DNA from: Erinaceus europaeus
Lineage: Eukaryota; Chordata; Mammalia; Eulipotyphla; Erinaceidae
Direction of reading: 5' to 3'
Assembly (NCBI RefSeq): GCF_950295315.1
Contig: NC_080177.1
Coordinates: 79,287,089 to 79,351,088 of the forward strand
Length of the DNA: 64,000 bases
Shown here: piece after piece, positions 20,097 to 30,617 of the stretch
How the letters are laid out: the number at the start of each line of letters is the position of its first letter
Numbering within the stretch: position 1 is the stretch's first letter
Translations under genes and position numbers: made by a program
The notes under the pieces: generated by a model
Database searches by the model: none
What the model was told of the DNA's origin: nothing
What the model saw: only the letters and a program-made list of their open reading frames with translations

Positions 20097-20965
20097 TTTA
20101 CGGGGGGCGGGAGGTTAATGTTTTAGAGGAGACAGTAAAATACAGGAGCTGATCCATGTGTAAAATTTCTCAGTTTTCCACATAACAACAATCCAACAAA
20201 CACCTAGGTCCTCCGTCCGCCACCATGTTCCAGGATCTAAACCCTCCCTGCCCCTGCCTCACCCTCACCCCCGAGTGATTTACTTTGGTGCAAAATACCA
20301 ACTCCAGTCCAAGTTCTGCTTTCTGTCTTCCTTTCTCATCTTATTTCTCAACTTCTATGAGAGAGATCATCCCATCTTCATCCTTCTGTTTCTGACTTAT
20401 CTCACTTCACATAACTCCTTCAAGCTCCATCCAAGATGAGGTGAAGAAGGTGAAGTCACCATTTTTAATAGGTGAGTAGTATTCCATTGTGTATCTAGAC
20501 CACAACTTGCTCAGCCACTCATCTGCTGCTGGACACCTGGGTTGCTTCCAGGTTTTGGCTGTTACAAATTGTGCTGCTATGAATGTAAGTGTACACAAAT
20601 CTTTTTGGATGGTTGTGTTTGGTTCATTGGAATATACTCCCAGGAAAGGAATTGCAGGGTCACAGGGTAGGTCCACTTCTAGGCTTCTGAGAGTTCTCCA
20701 GACTGCTCTCCACAGAGGTTGAACCAACTGACATTCCCACCAGCAGTGCAGGAGGGTTCCTTTGTCCCACAACCTCTCCAGTATTTGTTGTTGCTATCAG
20801 GGATGATGTATGACATCCTCACAGGAGTGAAGTGGTATCTCATTGTTGTCTTTATTTACATTTCTCTGACAACAACTTGGGGCATTTTTTTCTAAGTCTG
20901 TGGACCTTTTGGATCTCTTCTCTGGTAGATACTCTGTTTATATCCTCTCTCGGAGTGAATTTTCA
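20097..20965 (-). mobile_element. L1 3' end with ORF2 C-terminus
   Basis: Minus-strand L1. The 3' UTR is at 20097-20406 (antisense motifs gtgtaaaatttctcagtttt and ccaactccagtccaagttct). The ORF2 end lies at 20407-~20960. It is 5' truncated near 20965. Confidence 0.92.
20407..20960 (-). pseudogene. L1 ORF2 C-terminal fragment
   Basis: The decoded residues include GTLLHCWWECQLVQPLW, DPAIPFLGVYSNE and LWSRYTMEYYSPIKNGDF, the hallmark cysteine-rich C-terminus of mammalian L1 ORF2p (endonuclease and reverse transcriptase lie upstream and are absent). The frame is open from ~20772 to the stop at 20407. Upstream, near tactggagaggttgtgggac, a single-base frameshift separates it from a further L1-like stretch (DMRYHFTPVRM-type) reaching ~20960. 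It is a non-functional remnant. Confidence 0.93.
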
Positions 20966-21030
20966 TAGCTAACCAGTGCTGGTTACATACCACTTCCTAC
21001 ATGAAGCTTCCTGAATGTGTGTGCACGTAC

Positions 21031-21113
21031 ACACACTCACTCATTCATTCACTCACTCATTCATTCACTCACTCACTCACTCACTCACTTACTTACTCAC
21101 TCGCTCACTCACT
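21031..21113. repeat. (TCAC/ATTC)n tetranucleotide repeat
   Basis: actcactcattcattcactc-type units over ~80 nt. Confidence 0.95.
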
Positions 21114-22240
21114 AGGGAAATGACAGTCTCCCTCTCTGTCCTCTGAATCCAACAGTATTCTCCACAGGCCCTTGGGACAAACTCCTCATCCTATTCTCAT
21201 TACCCTCAGATCTCCTTTCTCTTAGGAATCTCTCTTAAAGGGTGGGAACTGCCTCTTACTGATCTCTGTCTGCCCCTAGGGAACTGAGGTGATTTCTTTC
21301 AAATATGAGCATTTGGGGCTTACTGTTGAACAAATTAAAATACTTTCACCTTGAACTAAGTCAACAGCAAAGCTTTTAGAATTGCTGTAACATCTACATA
21401 GTTATTCTTCCTCTGAACATCTTTGCTGAGAGAGACTCTGAACAGCTTTACAGAGCTCCTTTGTTACTGAATTCTAAACAAAAGCAGGTATTTGTCAAAT
21501 GACAAACAACAGACAAAACTGAGTCAGCCACCTGTGGATTGGATGAGCAAATCTTCTCTCCTCCTTTAATGTTCAAGACAAGTTCTAATATATATAAATT
21601 TCTTTAAGCTATTGTTGCTTTTTTTGGTACATATTTGCAAAAGGTGGGACAAAGTTTCTATAGCAATATCTTTGTCATGGCTTATCCAGATTCTAAAGCC
21701 TATTCATAAGCCTAGAAATTACTGTTTTCTACTACCACAGAAAGGAAGGTTAGGCAAGAACTACCCAGAACTCTTGGCTTACACAGCAATAGCATCAATA
21801 CCAAACTACACAGAGCTCTGCCCTTGGGTGCCCTGTCCCTAGAGGAACAACTCAAGAAGACAAGAATCATAGCTCTACTTCCAACAGTGGCCTGATCCAA
21901 AACACTACTGTCACGTGTATTAAAATCCTAAGTTTTAATCAGCAGGACTAAGTGTTAAGTAGTATACACTGGCCTAACTCAAAACATTACCGTCACATGT
22001 ATTAAAATTCTAAACTTTAATCAGCAGGAGGAAATAGGTTAACTAGGATTAGCTCCCTAGAATAAAACATTTTGACATTCAAGTAATTCAAAGATGGTTT
22101 TAGCTACAGTGCCGTATTAACAACTACTCTAAAAGAAAAGCCTTAATACTTCTCTAAGAGAAAAGCCTTATAAAGTATGATAAGTAAAATAACAAACAGG
22201 AAAAAATAAGATAAATAAAATGGAAGTAATACCGCTGGCT
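21114..22240. other. Unique sequence with possible L2 remnant and a tandem duplication
   Basis: gtgggaactgcctcttactg and gtctgcccctaggg near 21240-21290 resemble an L2 3' region. An ~82-bp direct duplication lies at 21885-22047. No gene is recognised. Confidence 0.45.
21885..22047. repeat. ~82-bp tandem duplication
   Basis: gtcacgtgtattaaaatcct...ttttaatcagcagga at 21911-21946 recurs as gtcacatgtattaaaattct...tttaatcagcagga at 21992-22028. The period is ~82 bp with ~10-15% divergence. A smaller duplication (ctaaaagaaaagcctta / ctaagagaaaagcctta) follows at 22128-22171. Confidence 0.85.
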
Positions 22241-22241
22241 T

Positions 22242-22243
<2 letters not shown>

Positions 22244-22287
<44 letters not shown>
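22244..22287. repeat. (AT)n microsatellite
   Basis: Uninterrupted alternating A and T, ~22 units. Confidence 0.97.
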
Positions 22288-22290
<3 letters not shown>

Positions 22291-22609
22291 ATTATGCACA
22301 GTATTACAGTGTACATCATGATCCAAAAAAGAAGGAACTGAGCTTAGAAGAAGTGTTAGCATCACCCCGAAATACATACAGAGAGACACAAAATGCATTA
22401 GAAATATTTAAATATATCATGTTGCAGTTGCCAGCAAAGCTGCAAAGTCTGTCCAATTCAGTTAAGTCTTACTTTATAAGAAAGATTACTCTATCTCTAT
22501 GGCAGGAACAATTATATACACAAATAGCTCCTAAACCTAAAATCTACATGATTTTTCAAGCATGAAGCTGTTTACACCAGACGTCAACAAATATAAAGGT
22601 TCGTAGTTA

Positions 22610-22735
22610 CTAGGCTGGGGATCCGTCTAATGGTTATGCAAGTGACCTTCAAGCCTGACCTTATGAGCTCTCAGTTTCTATCCCCTGCACCATGATAAAC
22701 CAGAACAGAACACTGTTCTTGTAAATAAAGTAAAT
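22610..22735 (+). mobile_element. SINE-3, diverged
   Basis: ggctggggatccgtctaatg, ggttatgcaagtgac, cctgcaccatgataaaccag, ending with an aaataaagtaaataaata tail. Confidence 0.75.
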
Positions 22736-22758
22736 AAATAAAACCACAGTTCCATAGC

Positions 22759-22764
<6 letters not shown>

Positions 22765-22817
<53 letters not shown>
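22765..22817. repeat. (TG)n microsatellite
   Basis: A ~52-nt run inside a SINE-2 3' fragment, where a tgtctctctgtctc stretch would normally lie. Confidence 0.97.
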
Positions 22818-22820
<3 letters not shown>

Positions 22821-22975
22821 TGTCTGTCTGTCTGTCTCTACCTCCATCTTCCCTTTCACCGTATCACTGTCTCCGTCAAGAAGAAAAAAACAAAAAGGAA
22901 GAAAATGACCACCAAGAGTAGTGAATTCCGTCATAAATACTGGTGGCCCAAAATAAAAAGATAATAATAAAATAG
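22818..22975 (+). mobile_element. SINE-2 3' fragment with module T
   Basis: tctgtctgtctgtctctacc, then agagtagtgaattccgtcat (module T remnant) and aaaataaaaagataataata. Confidence 0.65.
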
Positions 22976-22979
22976 AAAA

Positions 22980-23375
22980 ATCAGTGCATAACTAGAAACT
23001 ACTCTAGCAGAACATTCTGAACTCTACTACCTGAGACTAAAGGATGGTTACCAGGAAGCAAGTCTACTCTTGATGCAGAATTTCAGAAGGACAAAGAAAC
23101 TGAGTCAGTAGGTAATGGATAAAAGTGGAAACAAAACGAATTGGTTTGAGAGTCTGTCTAAAGGACCAACTAACCCCCCAGCCCATCAATTTATGGGAGT
23201 ATATGTTACATCCAAATCTTGAGAGGACTTGCCGGGCATTAAAGACATACACAGTAAACAAACAAGCAGAACAGTAAAGACACAGAAGATCTAAACAATA
23301 CTATCGATCACTTTGAAATAAGTTTGAGTCACAAAAAATAATAATAATAATAATAAATCTAACGGATGAATCTAT
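22980..23375. other. Unique sequence
   Basis: No gene. An (AAT)n tail-like run lies at 23335-23357. Confidence 0.45.
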
Positions 23376-23379
23376 CTCC

Positions 23380-23562
23380 AGGGCCAGGTAGTGGCGCACC
23401 TGGTTGGGCACACATTACAATATACAAGGACCCATGTTCAAGCCCCCAGTTCCCATCTGCAAGGGGAAAGTTTCAAGAGTGATGAAACAGGTGTCTCTCT
23501 TCCTCTTTACTTCCCCTTCTTCCTCAATTTCTCTGCTTCTATCCAGTAAATAAATAAATATC
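23380..23562 (+). mobile_element. SINE-2
   Basis: gggccaggtagtggcgcacc head, caaggacccatgttcaagcc and a tctatccagtaaataaataa end. Confidence 0.92.
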
Positions 23563-23564
23563 CT

Positions 23565-23885
23565 ATTCAAATTAAGAGTACACTAACAGTGATTCTAGTA
23601 AAAAAAATATATGTATATATATATATAGTAAAAATGACAGAATATCCATCCCATCCCATGCAAATGCAGAGTATGTTAACAAAATAAACCATATGGCATG
23701 CTATAAGTCTCAACAAATTTAAAAAGACTAAAATCACATAAAATATATTCTCTGATCACAGTGATGTTAAATTAGAAATCAGTAACAAGATTCTTAGGGA
23801 AATTCTAAGTGTCTGAAAACTGCCAATACACCTCTAAGGACTTTGTGAATCAAAGATGACCTCAAAAATAAAAACGCGCTGGGGT
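23565..23885. other. Unique AT-rich sequence
   Basis: A short (TA)n run at 23606-23627. Nothing else is recognised. Confidence 0.45.
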
Positions 23886-23887
23886 GG

Positions 23888-24020
23888 GGTGGGGAGGGAG
23901 TGGTAGATAGCATAATGGTTATGCAAACAGACTCTCATGCCTGAGGCTCATGTCTCATGTCTCATGACTCTCATGTCTCAGACTCAATCCCCCGCACCAC
24001 CATAAACCATAGTAAAGAGA
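23888..24020 (+). mobile_element. SINE-3 with internal catg duplication
   Basis: gatagcataatggttatgca head. ctcatgtctcatgtctcatg is a local triplication in the middle. The end is ccaccataaaccatag. Confidence 0.9.
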
Positions 24021-24198
24021 CAAAATTAGCAAATATTTCAAACTAAATGGCAACGGGAATAAAATATCAAAATTTATGAGATGCAGTTAAAACAGTACTT
24101 AGAGGAAAACTTAAAAGCTTTAAATAATCAGTCTAATACCTCCCAGGATGAGCTTAGGTTAAGAACAACAGAGTGTCCATATTAAAATACTGCAAGCG

Positions 24199-24461
24199 GG
24201 GAGTCGGGCAGTAGCGCAGCGGGTTAAGCGTACGTGGCACTAAGCACAGGAACCGGTGGAAGGATCCCAGTTCGAGCCCCCGGCTCCCCACCTGCAGGGG
24301 AGTCACTTCACAAGCGGTGAAGCAGGTCTGCAGGTGTCTGTCTTTCTTTCTCCCTCTGTCTTCCCCTCCCCTCTCCATTTCTCTCTGTCCTATCCGACAA
24401 CAATGACATAAATAACAACAAAAAGGGCAACAACAGGGAAAATAAATAAATGTAAAAAAAA
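24199..24461 (+). mobile_element. SINE-1 with TSD
   Basis: ggggagtcgggcagtagcgc head through aaaagggcaacaacagggaa. The flanks share aaatactgcaag (24186-24197) and aaatactggaag (24464-24475), with one mismatch. Confidence 0.94.
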
Positions 24462-24479
24462 AAAAATACTGGAAGTGGG

Positions 24480-24812
24480 AATTACGAAGGTACTTTTTTC
24501 AAGAATATCCTCATCTGGATATAGATAATGATAGATGTGCTATAGCCAAAACATCTTCTCACTCAAAGGAGTAGGCGCTCTGTTTCAGTTTTTCAGACCC
24601 CACGATAAGAGGAAGTACTTTCCAATATTACCAAGGTACATCAAAGACCATTCTCCTTATGTCTGTGACAGAGATGTCCTGGATGGAAACATTACTAATC
24701 GTGAAAAATACAATTCCCAATGCACCTCTCCAGTCTTAGCAGGTGAATCACTTCTGAAGAAGTCCTCTGCAAAATAACTTTTAAGTTACAAAAAAAAAAA
24801 AAAAAAAAAAAA
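24480..24812 (+). other. A-tailed unique segment, possible retrocopy
   Basis: Non-repeat sequence ends abruptly in ~25 A residues at 24788-24812. A frame of 80 residues is open at 24535-24777, and another frame over the same span shows only scattered stops. I do not recognise a parent gene and found no convincing flanking duplication, so this is only a candidate processed pseudogene. Confidence 0.3.
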
Positions 24813-24929
24813 CCAAGAAGGGAAAACAAGGATGAACAGATGGAGAAAATATTTTTGAAATATGATACTTATATTTATATATTTTTATATTATATTAGTT
24901 TATAATAGACATTTTTTTATTATTGACAC

Positions 24930-25270
24930 CTTTTTTGTTTTGTTTTGTTTTGTTTTGCCTCTAGAGTTATCGCTGGGGCTCGGTGCCTGCACTACGAATC
25001 CACTGCTCCTGGAGGCCATTTTTTCCCATTTTGTTGCCCTTGTTGCCATTATTATTGTTATTGTTGCCACTGCTGCTGCTGTTGTTGGATAGAACAAAGA
25101 GAAATTGAGAGGAGGAAAAGACAGAGAGGGGGAGAGAAAGACAGACACCTGCAGCCCTGCTTCACCACCTGTGAAGTGAGCCCCTGCAGGTGGGGAGCCG
25201 GGGGCTTGAACCAGGATCCTTCCTCTGGTCCCTGCACTTTTCACTATGTGTGCTTGACCCAGCGTGCTTA
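24930..25270 (-). mobile_element. SINE-1 with module T
   Basis: (TTTTG)n, gcctctagagttatcgctgg, then ccattattattgttattgtt, cagccctgcttcaccacctg and gcttgacccagcgtgctta. Confidence 0.92.
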
Positions 25271-25336
25271 ATTTGTCCCTTTAGGAATACCAAAATATAT
25301 TCACAGTTCCCTCCAGTCGGAAACATTTTCCTTTTT

Positions 25337-25634
25337 TTTTTAATTGTTTTATTTATTTTTCCTTTTGTTGCCTTGTTTTTTATTGTTGTTGTAGTTATTA
25401 TTGTTGTTATTGACGTCGTTGTTGTTGGATAGGACAGAGAGAAACGGAGAGAGGCGGGGAAGACAGAGAGGGGGAGAGAAAGACGGACACCTGCAGACAC
25501 GCTTCACCGCCTGTGAAGCGACTCCCCTGCAGGTGGGGAGCCGGGGAGCCGGGGGCTCGAACTGGAATCCTTACGCCTGTCCTTGCGCTTCGCACCATAT
25601 GCGCTTAAACCACTGCGCTGCCGTGCAACTCCCC
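25337..25634 (-). mobile_element. SINE-1 with TSD
   Basis: tttatttttccttttgttgc to ctgccgtgcaactcc, with an extra gagccgggg duplication near the B box. cattttcctttttt recurs on both sides (25324 and 25633). Confidence 0.94.
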
Positions 25635-25751
25635 ATTTTCCTTTTTTATATTAGTTTGTCATGAGAAAGAGAACGGAAGAGGAAGGAAGGGAAGATAGAA
25701 TCAGAGCATGGCTCAGCTCTGTCATTTGGTGATATTAAGAGACTGAACCTT

Positions 25752-26160
25752 GATTAGTTAACAATTTCCTCTGCTTTCTATCTTAACCCTTTTTAAGCCA
25801 CCAGGTTCCAGATGCTAACGTGATGCCAAATGGAGTTCCCTGGGCAGACAACCCCACCGTGTCCTGGAACCCCGCTTCCCCAGAGCCCCTCCCCACTAGG
25901 GAAAGAGAGAGACAGGCTGGGAGTATGGATCCAACTGTCAACACCCATGTTCAGCGGGGAAGCAATGACAGAAGCCAGACCTTCTACCTTCTGCACCCCA
26001 CAATGACCTTGGGTCCATGCTCCCAGAGGGCTGAAGAATAGGAAAGCTATCAGGGGAGGGGATGGGACACGGAGCTCTGGTGGTGGGAACTGTGTGGAGT
26101 TGTACACCTCTTACCCTATGGTCTTGTCAGTGTTTCCATTTTATAAATAAAAATTAAAAG
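25752..26160 (+). mobile_element. 3'-terminal repeat, probable L1 3' UTR family
   Basis: gattagttaacaatttcctc start, ccaggttccagatgctaacg, aggctgggagtatggatcca, agctatcaggggaggggatg, tggtgggaactgtgtggagt and a ttttataaataaaaattaaa end. It shares order and wording with the 37.3- and 62.4-kb copies. The A-rich end without TG...CA termini argues for a non-LTR element. Confidence 0.8.
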
Positions 26161-26162
26161 AG

Positions 26163-26243
26163 AGAGATTGAACTTGTGGCCTTTGGAGTCTCAGGCATGC
26201 AGGCTGGTGCTCTAACAGGCTAGGCTATCTTCCCAGCCCAAGA
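26163..26243 (-). mobile_element. SINE tRNA-like fragment
   Basis: agattgaacttgtggccttt and tctcaggcatgcaggctggt, ending cttcccagccca, are the reverse of a SINE-3/5 head. Confidence 0.55.
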
Positions 26244-26244
26244 A

Positions 26245-26885
26245 ACACTCTAATTAAGTGCATCATATATTAGTATAATTGTCTAAGAAAACATTCAAGG
26301 GGATTTCACAAATGGTTTCTAAAGGAGATCCATCCTGTGGGGCAGTTTCTCACTGAAGATCCATGTGTACTCATCCCGGTGTTTGGGAAACTGTAATCTG
26401 TGATTATACAACTGAACATTACAATCACCCCGAGGCAGTGTTCATGACCGTAGCCTGCCAAACAACCGTGGCATCACTTAACCTCAGTTCAAACACTGCT
26501 TGAATCAACTTGTTAGGATTCTGTAGAGAAGCAAAACAAATCCTCAGCCAAGGGATGTGATGTCCACACTCTAAGGGGTGGAGGGCTCTTTTATATAAAG
26601 CCCGTTTGTCACTAAATCAGCGGGTACATGAAATTCCCAAACGCTGGGCATTTAGGTACAGAGCATGACTACAGAAAAGCATGTGGACAAAAAAAAAAAA
26701 AAAAAAAGAATGAGTCCCTCTGCAGGGTTGAGTGTGTCATCCCAGAAAACCTTCCCAGCAGGTGTCTCTGAAATACAATATTTTGTGCTACTCTCCAAGC
26801 ATGCAAATCAGAACATGGGGGGGGGGGGCACAAATAAATTTGGTCTTTTTTGTCTATTTGTTTGTTTTTAGTGTATTGTCAAAAG
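26245..26885. other. Unique sequence
   Basis: Poly-A at 26690-26707 and poly-G at 26816-26828 are the only simple runs. No gene is recognised. Confidence 0.45.
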
Positions 26886-26887
26886 TA

Positions 26888-26963
26888 GACTACATCATGG
26901 ATTCGTAGAGCTGGCACCAAACCTCAGCGATAACCCTGGAGGCAAAAAAAAAAAAAAAAAAAG
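26888..26963 (+). mobile_element. Isolated module T fragment
   Basis: catcatggattcgtagagct, aacctcagcgataaccctgg, aggc and poly-A. No SINE head or body lies upstream. Confidence 0.75.
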
Positions 26964-26964
26964 A

Positions 26965-27237
26965 GTAAATTGCACCAGTTACTGATGTGGGTCTATCACC
27001 TGCCAATAGCAACTAAAAGTTTGACTATCAAGCAATCACTTCCTGGGATTCAAACCCACTCTGTGATGTCAGACTAATTCTTAGTGAACAAGTTCACACA
27101 AGGTAGCGAGAGAACCTTCATTCCCTTCTGTCAGTCAATCGTCAAATAGCTACTGGCCAAAACAATTACATTTAAGAAGACTTAAAATTAGAAACTGGAT
27201 GGAGGTTGCCAGGTGTGGTGTAAACACGAAGAAGCAA
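26965..27237. other. Unique sequence
   Basis: No repeat or gene recognised. Confidence 0.4.
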
Positions 27238-27525
27238 GAGGGGCTGGGCGGTGGTGCACTGGTTAGCCGCATGTAGTTTTAAGTGTGAGGACCCAGGTTC
27301 GAGCCCCAGGCTCCCCGCCTGCAGGGAAGGACACATCAATCATAAGGAGGTCTGCAAGTGTCTTTCTCCCTCTCTGTCTCCTCTCTGTCTCCCCCTCCTC
27401 TCTCAGTTTCTCTCTGTCCTATCCAATAAAATGGGAAAAATGGTCTCCAGGAGCAATGGATTCATGGTGCTAGCACTAAGCCCCAGCGATAAGCCTGGAG
27501 GCAAAAAAAAAAAAAAAAAAAAAAA
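27238..27525 (+). mobile_element. SINE-1 with module T and poly-A
   Basis: ggggctgggcggtggtgcac head, gacccaggttcgagccccag, caggagcaatggattcatgg, ataagcctggaggc and ~22 A. Confidence 0.94.
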
Positions 27526-27529
27526 GGAG

Positions 27530-27768
27530 AAGAAGGAGTCGAAGAAGCAGCAGAGTAGCAAGGAAGTATGCAACCGTGAGGAGCGTGGAGTCTCAGAAAA
27601 GAGAGCCTCAAAAAAGGATGTATTTTAACTACAGAAGATCAGGGTCCCTGCACTCCAGGAAAGAAAAGTCACCACCCAGCACCCTTCCTGCTTATTCTCC
27701 CAACACAGCCCACAACCAGGCCAGCATATCACGTGCTGGCTATTACCAACTCTAGCATCACCTTTCCT
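27530..27768. other. Unique sequence
   Basis: A short purine-rich stretch (gagaagaaggagtcgaagaa) follows the SINE tail. No gene. Confidence 0.4.
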
Positions 27769-27769
27769 T

Positions 27770-27992
27770 TATTTAAAAAATTTTTTTATTATTTTTATTT
27801 ATTGGATAGAGACATTCAGAAATTAAGAGGACAGGAGGAGATAGGGAGGGAGAGAGACAGAGAGACACCCGCAGCCCTGATTCACCACTCGCAAAGCTTT
27901 CCCCCTGTAGGTAGGGACCAGGGGCTCGAACCAGGGTCACTGCACATTCTAACATGTGTGCTCAAGCAGGTGCACCACCACTTGGCCCCGTT
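27770..27992 (-). mobile_element. SINE-2
   Basis: tattggatagagacattcag to gtgcaccaccacttggcccc. Confidence 0.93.
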
Positions 27993-27994
27993 CA

Positions 27995-28300
27995 GCTTTT
28001 CAACTAAAGCCAAACTGAATAGCGGGCAGTCTATGCTGAGCTGTCTGTATGCCAAGCGGATGCCTTGCTTAACAGACTGCGCGCATGCTAATGGCCGAAA
28101 CTGTGAAGCCTGGGCAGAAGCACCGACAGGCTGTAAGGATGATCAAGGCTCCCAGATCGGAACGCTTACCATGCAGACGGCTGCTCAGTGCATAGAACTC
28201 AATTCAACCACAGCTGACAGGGAACAGTAGCTACGATCTCCGCCTAAACCAAAAAAGGTCCCCAGTACGAAGCTGGGTGGAAACATCCTCCTGGCTTTAG
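27995..28300. other. Unique sequence, locally GC-richer
   Basis: Several CpG-containing words (gactgcgcgcatgctaatgg). A minus-strand CATG|GTAAGC donor-like site lies at 28165, but the implied exon is only ~46 nt, so it is not called. Confidence 0.4.
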
Positions 28301-28302
28301 AT

Positions 28303-28634
28303 GTGGGGGCCGGGCCAGAGTGTACCCAGCTAAGACAGCACACCATTCACGAGGGCCCCAGTTCAAGGACCCACTCCTGTCTGCAGAGGGGAAGCTTCAC
28401 ACAATAAGGCAGGTGTACAGTTGTCTCTCTTTTCTCTCCATATCTCTCTCCCCCCTCCTCTCTCAGTTCCTATCTGTCCTGTCAGACAGAATTCAACAGA
28501 TGAATAAAATAAACATTAACAAAACTAAACTAAAAGGAGGGGGGACTAGCTGCTTGCAGAAGTGGATTTATTGTGCAGATACCAAGCCCAGCAATAACCC
28601 TGGTGGCCATATAAGTAAATAAATAAATAAATAA
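28303..28634 (+). mobile_element. SINE-2 with module T
   Basis: gggggccgggccagagtgta head, gccccagttcaaggaccc, gaagtggatttattgtgcag, aataaccctggtggc and an (AAAT)n end. Confidence 0.88.
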
Positions 28635-28975
28635 GGATGGGTGATGGATGGGTGGATAGATGGATGAGTCTGGAAGATTCCTGGAGTTCCCATCACGCAC
28701 ATTTCCAGCCACAGGGACACCAGTGCACAGATGCCAGGTGATTATGGATCCCCCAGTTCCAATGTGACAAAGTTCCTCGGCCTTCCGCTAGCTCTCTGTC
28801 ACTGCTTCACTAGACATGCCACGACCAGTTTATGAACTGTTATTCCACTTGCTCATTTGCTCTACTGGGAGCTGTGTACTCTTTTCCACTATTTTGAAAA
28901 TATTCTGTATCTTTTAAATTGCTGCATCTTTTTGTAAATCAAATGACTGCTCATGTACATTAAAATAAAAAATAG
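28635..28975. other. Unique sequence
   Basis: gatggatgggtggatagatg simple sequence at the start. No gene seen. Confidence 0.4.
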
Positions 28976-28976
28976 G

Positions 28977-29262
28977 GAGCCGGGTGGTGGCACAGCGGGT
29001 TAAGTGCACCTGGCGCAAATATGAGGACCAGCTCAAGGATCCCAGTTCGAGCCCCCGGCTCCCCACCTGCAGGGGAGTGGCTTCACAGGCGGTGAAGCAG
29101 GTCTGCAGGTGTCTGTCTTTCTCTCCCCCTCTCTGTCTTCCCCTCCTCTCTCCATTTCTCTCTGTCCTATCCAACAACGACGACAATAACTACAATAATA
29201 AAACAACAAGGGCAACAAAAAGGGAATAAGTAAATAAGTATTTTTTTTAAAAAACCAAAAAT
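28977..29262 (+). mobile_element. SINE-1
   Basis: gggagccgggtggtggcaca head, complete body, aataagtaaataagta end. Confidence 0.95.
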
Positions 29263-29267
29263 CAAAA

Positions 29268-29540
29268 TTTTTTTGTTTGTCTCCAGGGTTATCACTGGGC
29301 TTGGTCCAGCACTACAAATCCACTGCTTCTGGAAGTCATTTTTCCCTTTTTCATAAGGTAGAACAGAGAGAAATTGAGAGAGATGGGGACGATAGAGAGG
29401 AGAGAGAAAGACAGACACCTGCAGACCTGCTTCACCGCTTGTGAAGTGAACCCCCTGCAGGTGGGGAGCCGGGGGCTCGAACCGGGATCCTTGTGCTTCA
29501 ACGTGTGCTTAACCCGGAGCGCCACCGCCAGGCAGCACAT
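29268..29540 (-). mobile_element. SINE-1 with module T
   Basis: tctccagggttatcactggg, ccctttttcataaggtagaa, cgaaccgggatccttgtgct and gcgccaccgccaggcag. Confidence 0.93.
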
Positions 29541-29569
29541 CTGAATAGCAGTTTATCATGCTTCTCTCC

Positions 29570-29812
29570 CTTTTTTTTTTTTTTTAACTTCTGTTTATTT
29601 ATTTATTAGGATGGAAAAAAACTGAGAGGGGAGAGAGAGAAGAAGCACCGAAGGCAGAGGAAGAAGCATTACCTGTAGCAACGCTTCGCTGTGTGTGCAG
29701 CTTTGCCCACACCCACCTCCGCAAGGGGAAAGAAACCAGGGCTTGAACCGGGGTCCAGACACACAGTGATATGTGTGTGTGCTTAACCAGGTGTGCCACT
29801 GCCTGCCACCTA
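29570..29812 (-). mobile_element. SINE-2, diverged
   Basis: tatttatttattaggatgga, aggggaaagaaaccagggct and aggtgtgccactgcctgcca. Confidence 0.85.
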
Positions 29813-29814
29813 GC

Positions 29815-30148
29815 GTACTTTGTCCTACTTCACAATCAGCCTACAAGCTGAAGAGTCTACCAAAAGATCTGTTTCAACCATTCAGTCAATGTAGTTCAGA
29901 TGTGAAAAAGGTCTCATACAAGAGACCAAGTAAACGCTCAGAAGCTGGCAGTCACAATCTCAGGGGACAACGGGTGAACAGGTTTACCATTCCAGTGCCG
30001 TCTGTCCCATGAGAGTACAGAGGAAGCTATGCCGAACCGTCATCTGCTAAACCCCATCTCTAATTAGTACTGACCACCAATGACCCCTCAACACATTCAG
30101 TTATGCCTGTAACAAAATTTGGTGTTTTTACTAGGAGTTTAATAATGG
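29815..30148. other. Unique sequence
   Basis: No gene called. A 79-residue frame ending at 30012 starts inside the preceding SINE. Confidence 0.4.
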
Positions 30149-30617
30149 TTGACACGATTAAAAAAGATTACAAGAATAGAGTTACACAAGGGTCCCACCA
30201 CCAAGCCTACGTTCTGCCCACCTGCCTACGATCACCATAGTTCTCACAAAGTCTTAAAGACAGTCTGGCTCATTCACTCTTTCCTTCTCTTCTTTTTTTT
30301 ATTTCTCCAAGTTCACATGTTTAAAGTCTCTATATTCCACGTGAGTGAAACCGTCTGGTAGTTGACTCTTACCTCCCTGCTTACTTCAGTAATCACAATC
30401 ACTTACAGTTCCGTCCATTTTGTCCCCAAGAACACGGTATCATCATTCTGAATTGCCGTGCAGTAGTCTATGGAGTATATATCACTTAACTTTTTGTTTT
30501 GTTTTGGTTTGGTTTGGTTTGGTTTTGCCTCCAGGGTTATCACTGGGGCTCGGTGCCTGCACTATGAGCCCACTGCTCCTGGAGGCTATTTTGTCCATTG
30601 TTGTTATTGCTGTTGGA

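Noticed and set aside
25752..26160. The 25.8/37.3/62.4-kb repeat family as an LTR or endogenous retrovirus
   Set aside because: Copies end in A-rich tails, lack TG...CA termini and paired LTRs, and share 3' motifs with L1-type ends; no gag, pol or env text is visible.
27995..28300. CpG island or promoter
   Set aside because: Only a few CpGs over ~250 bp, and no transcription-start motifs; below what would support a call.
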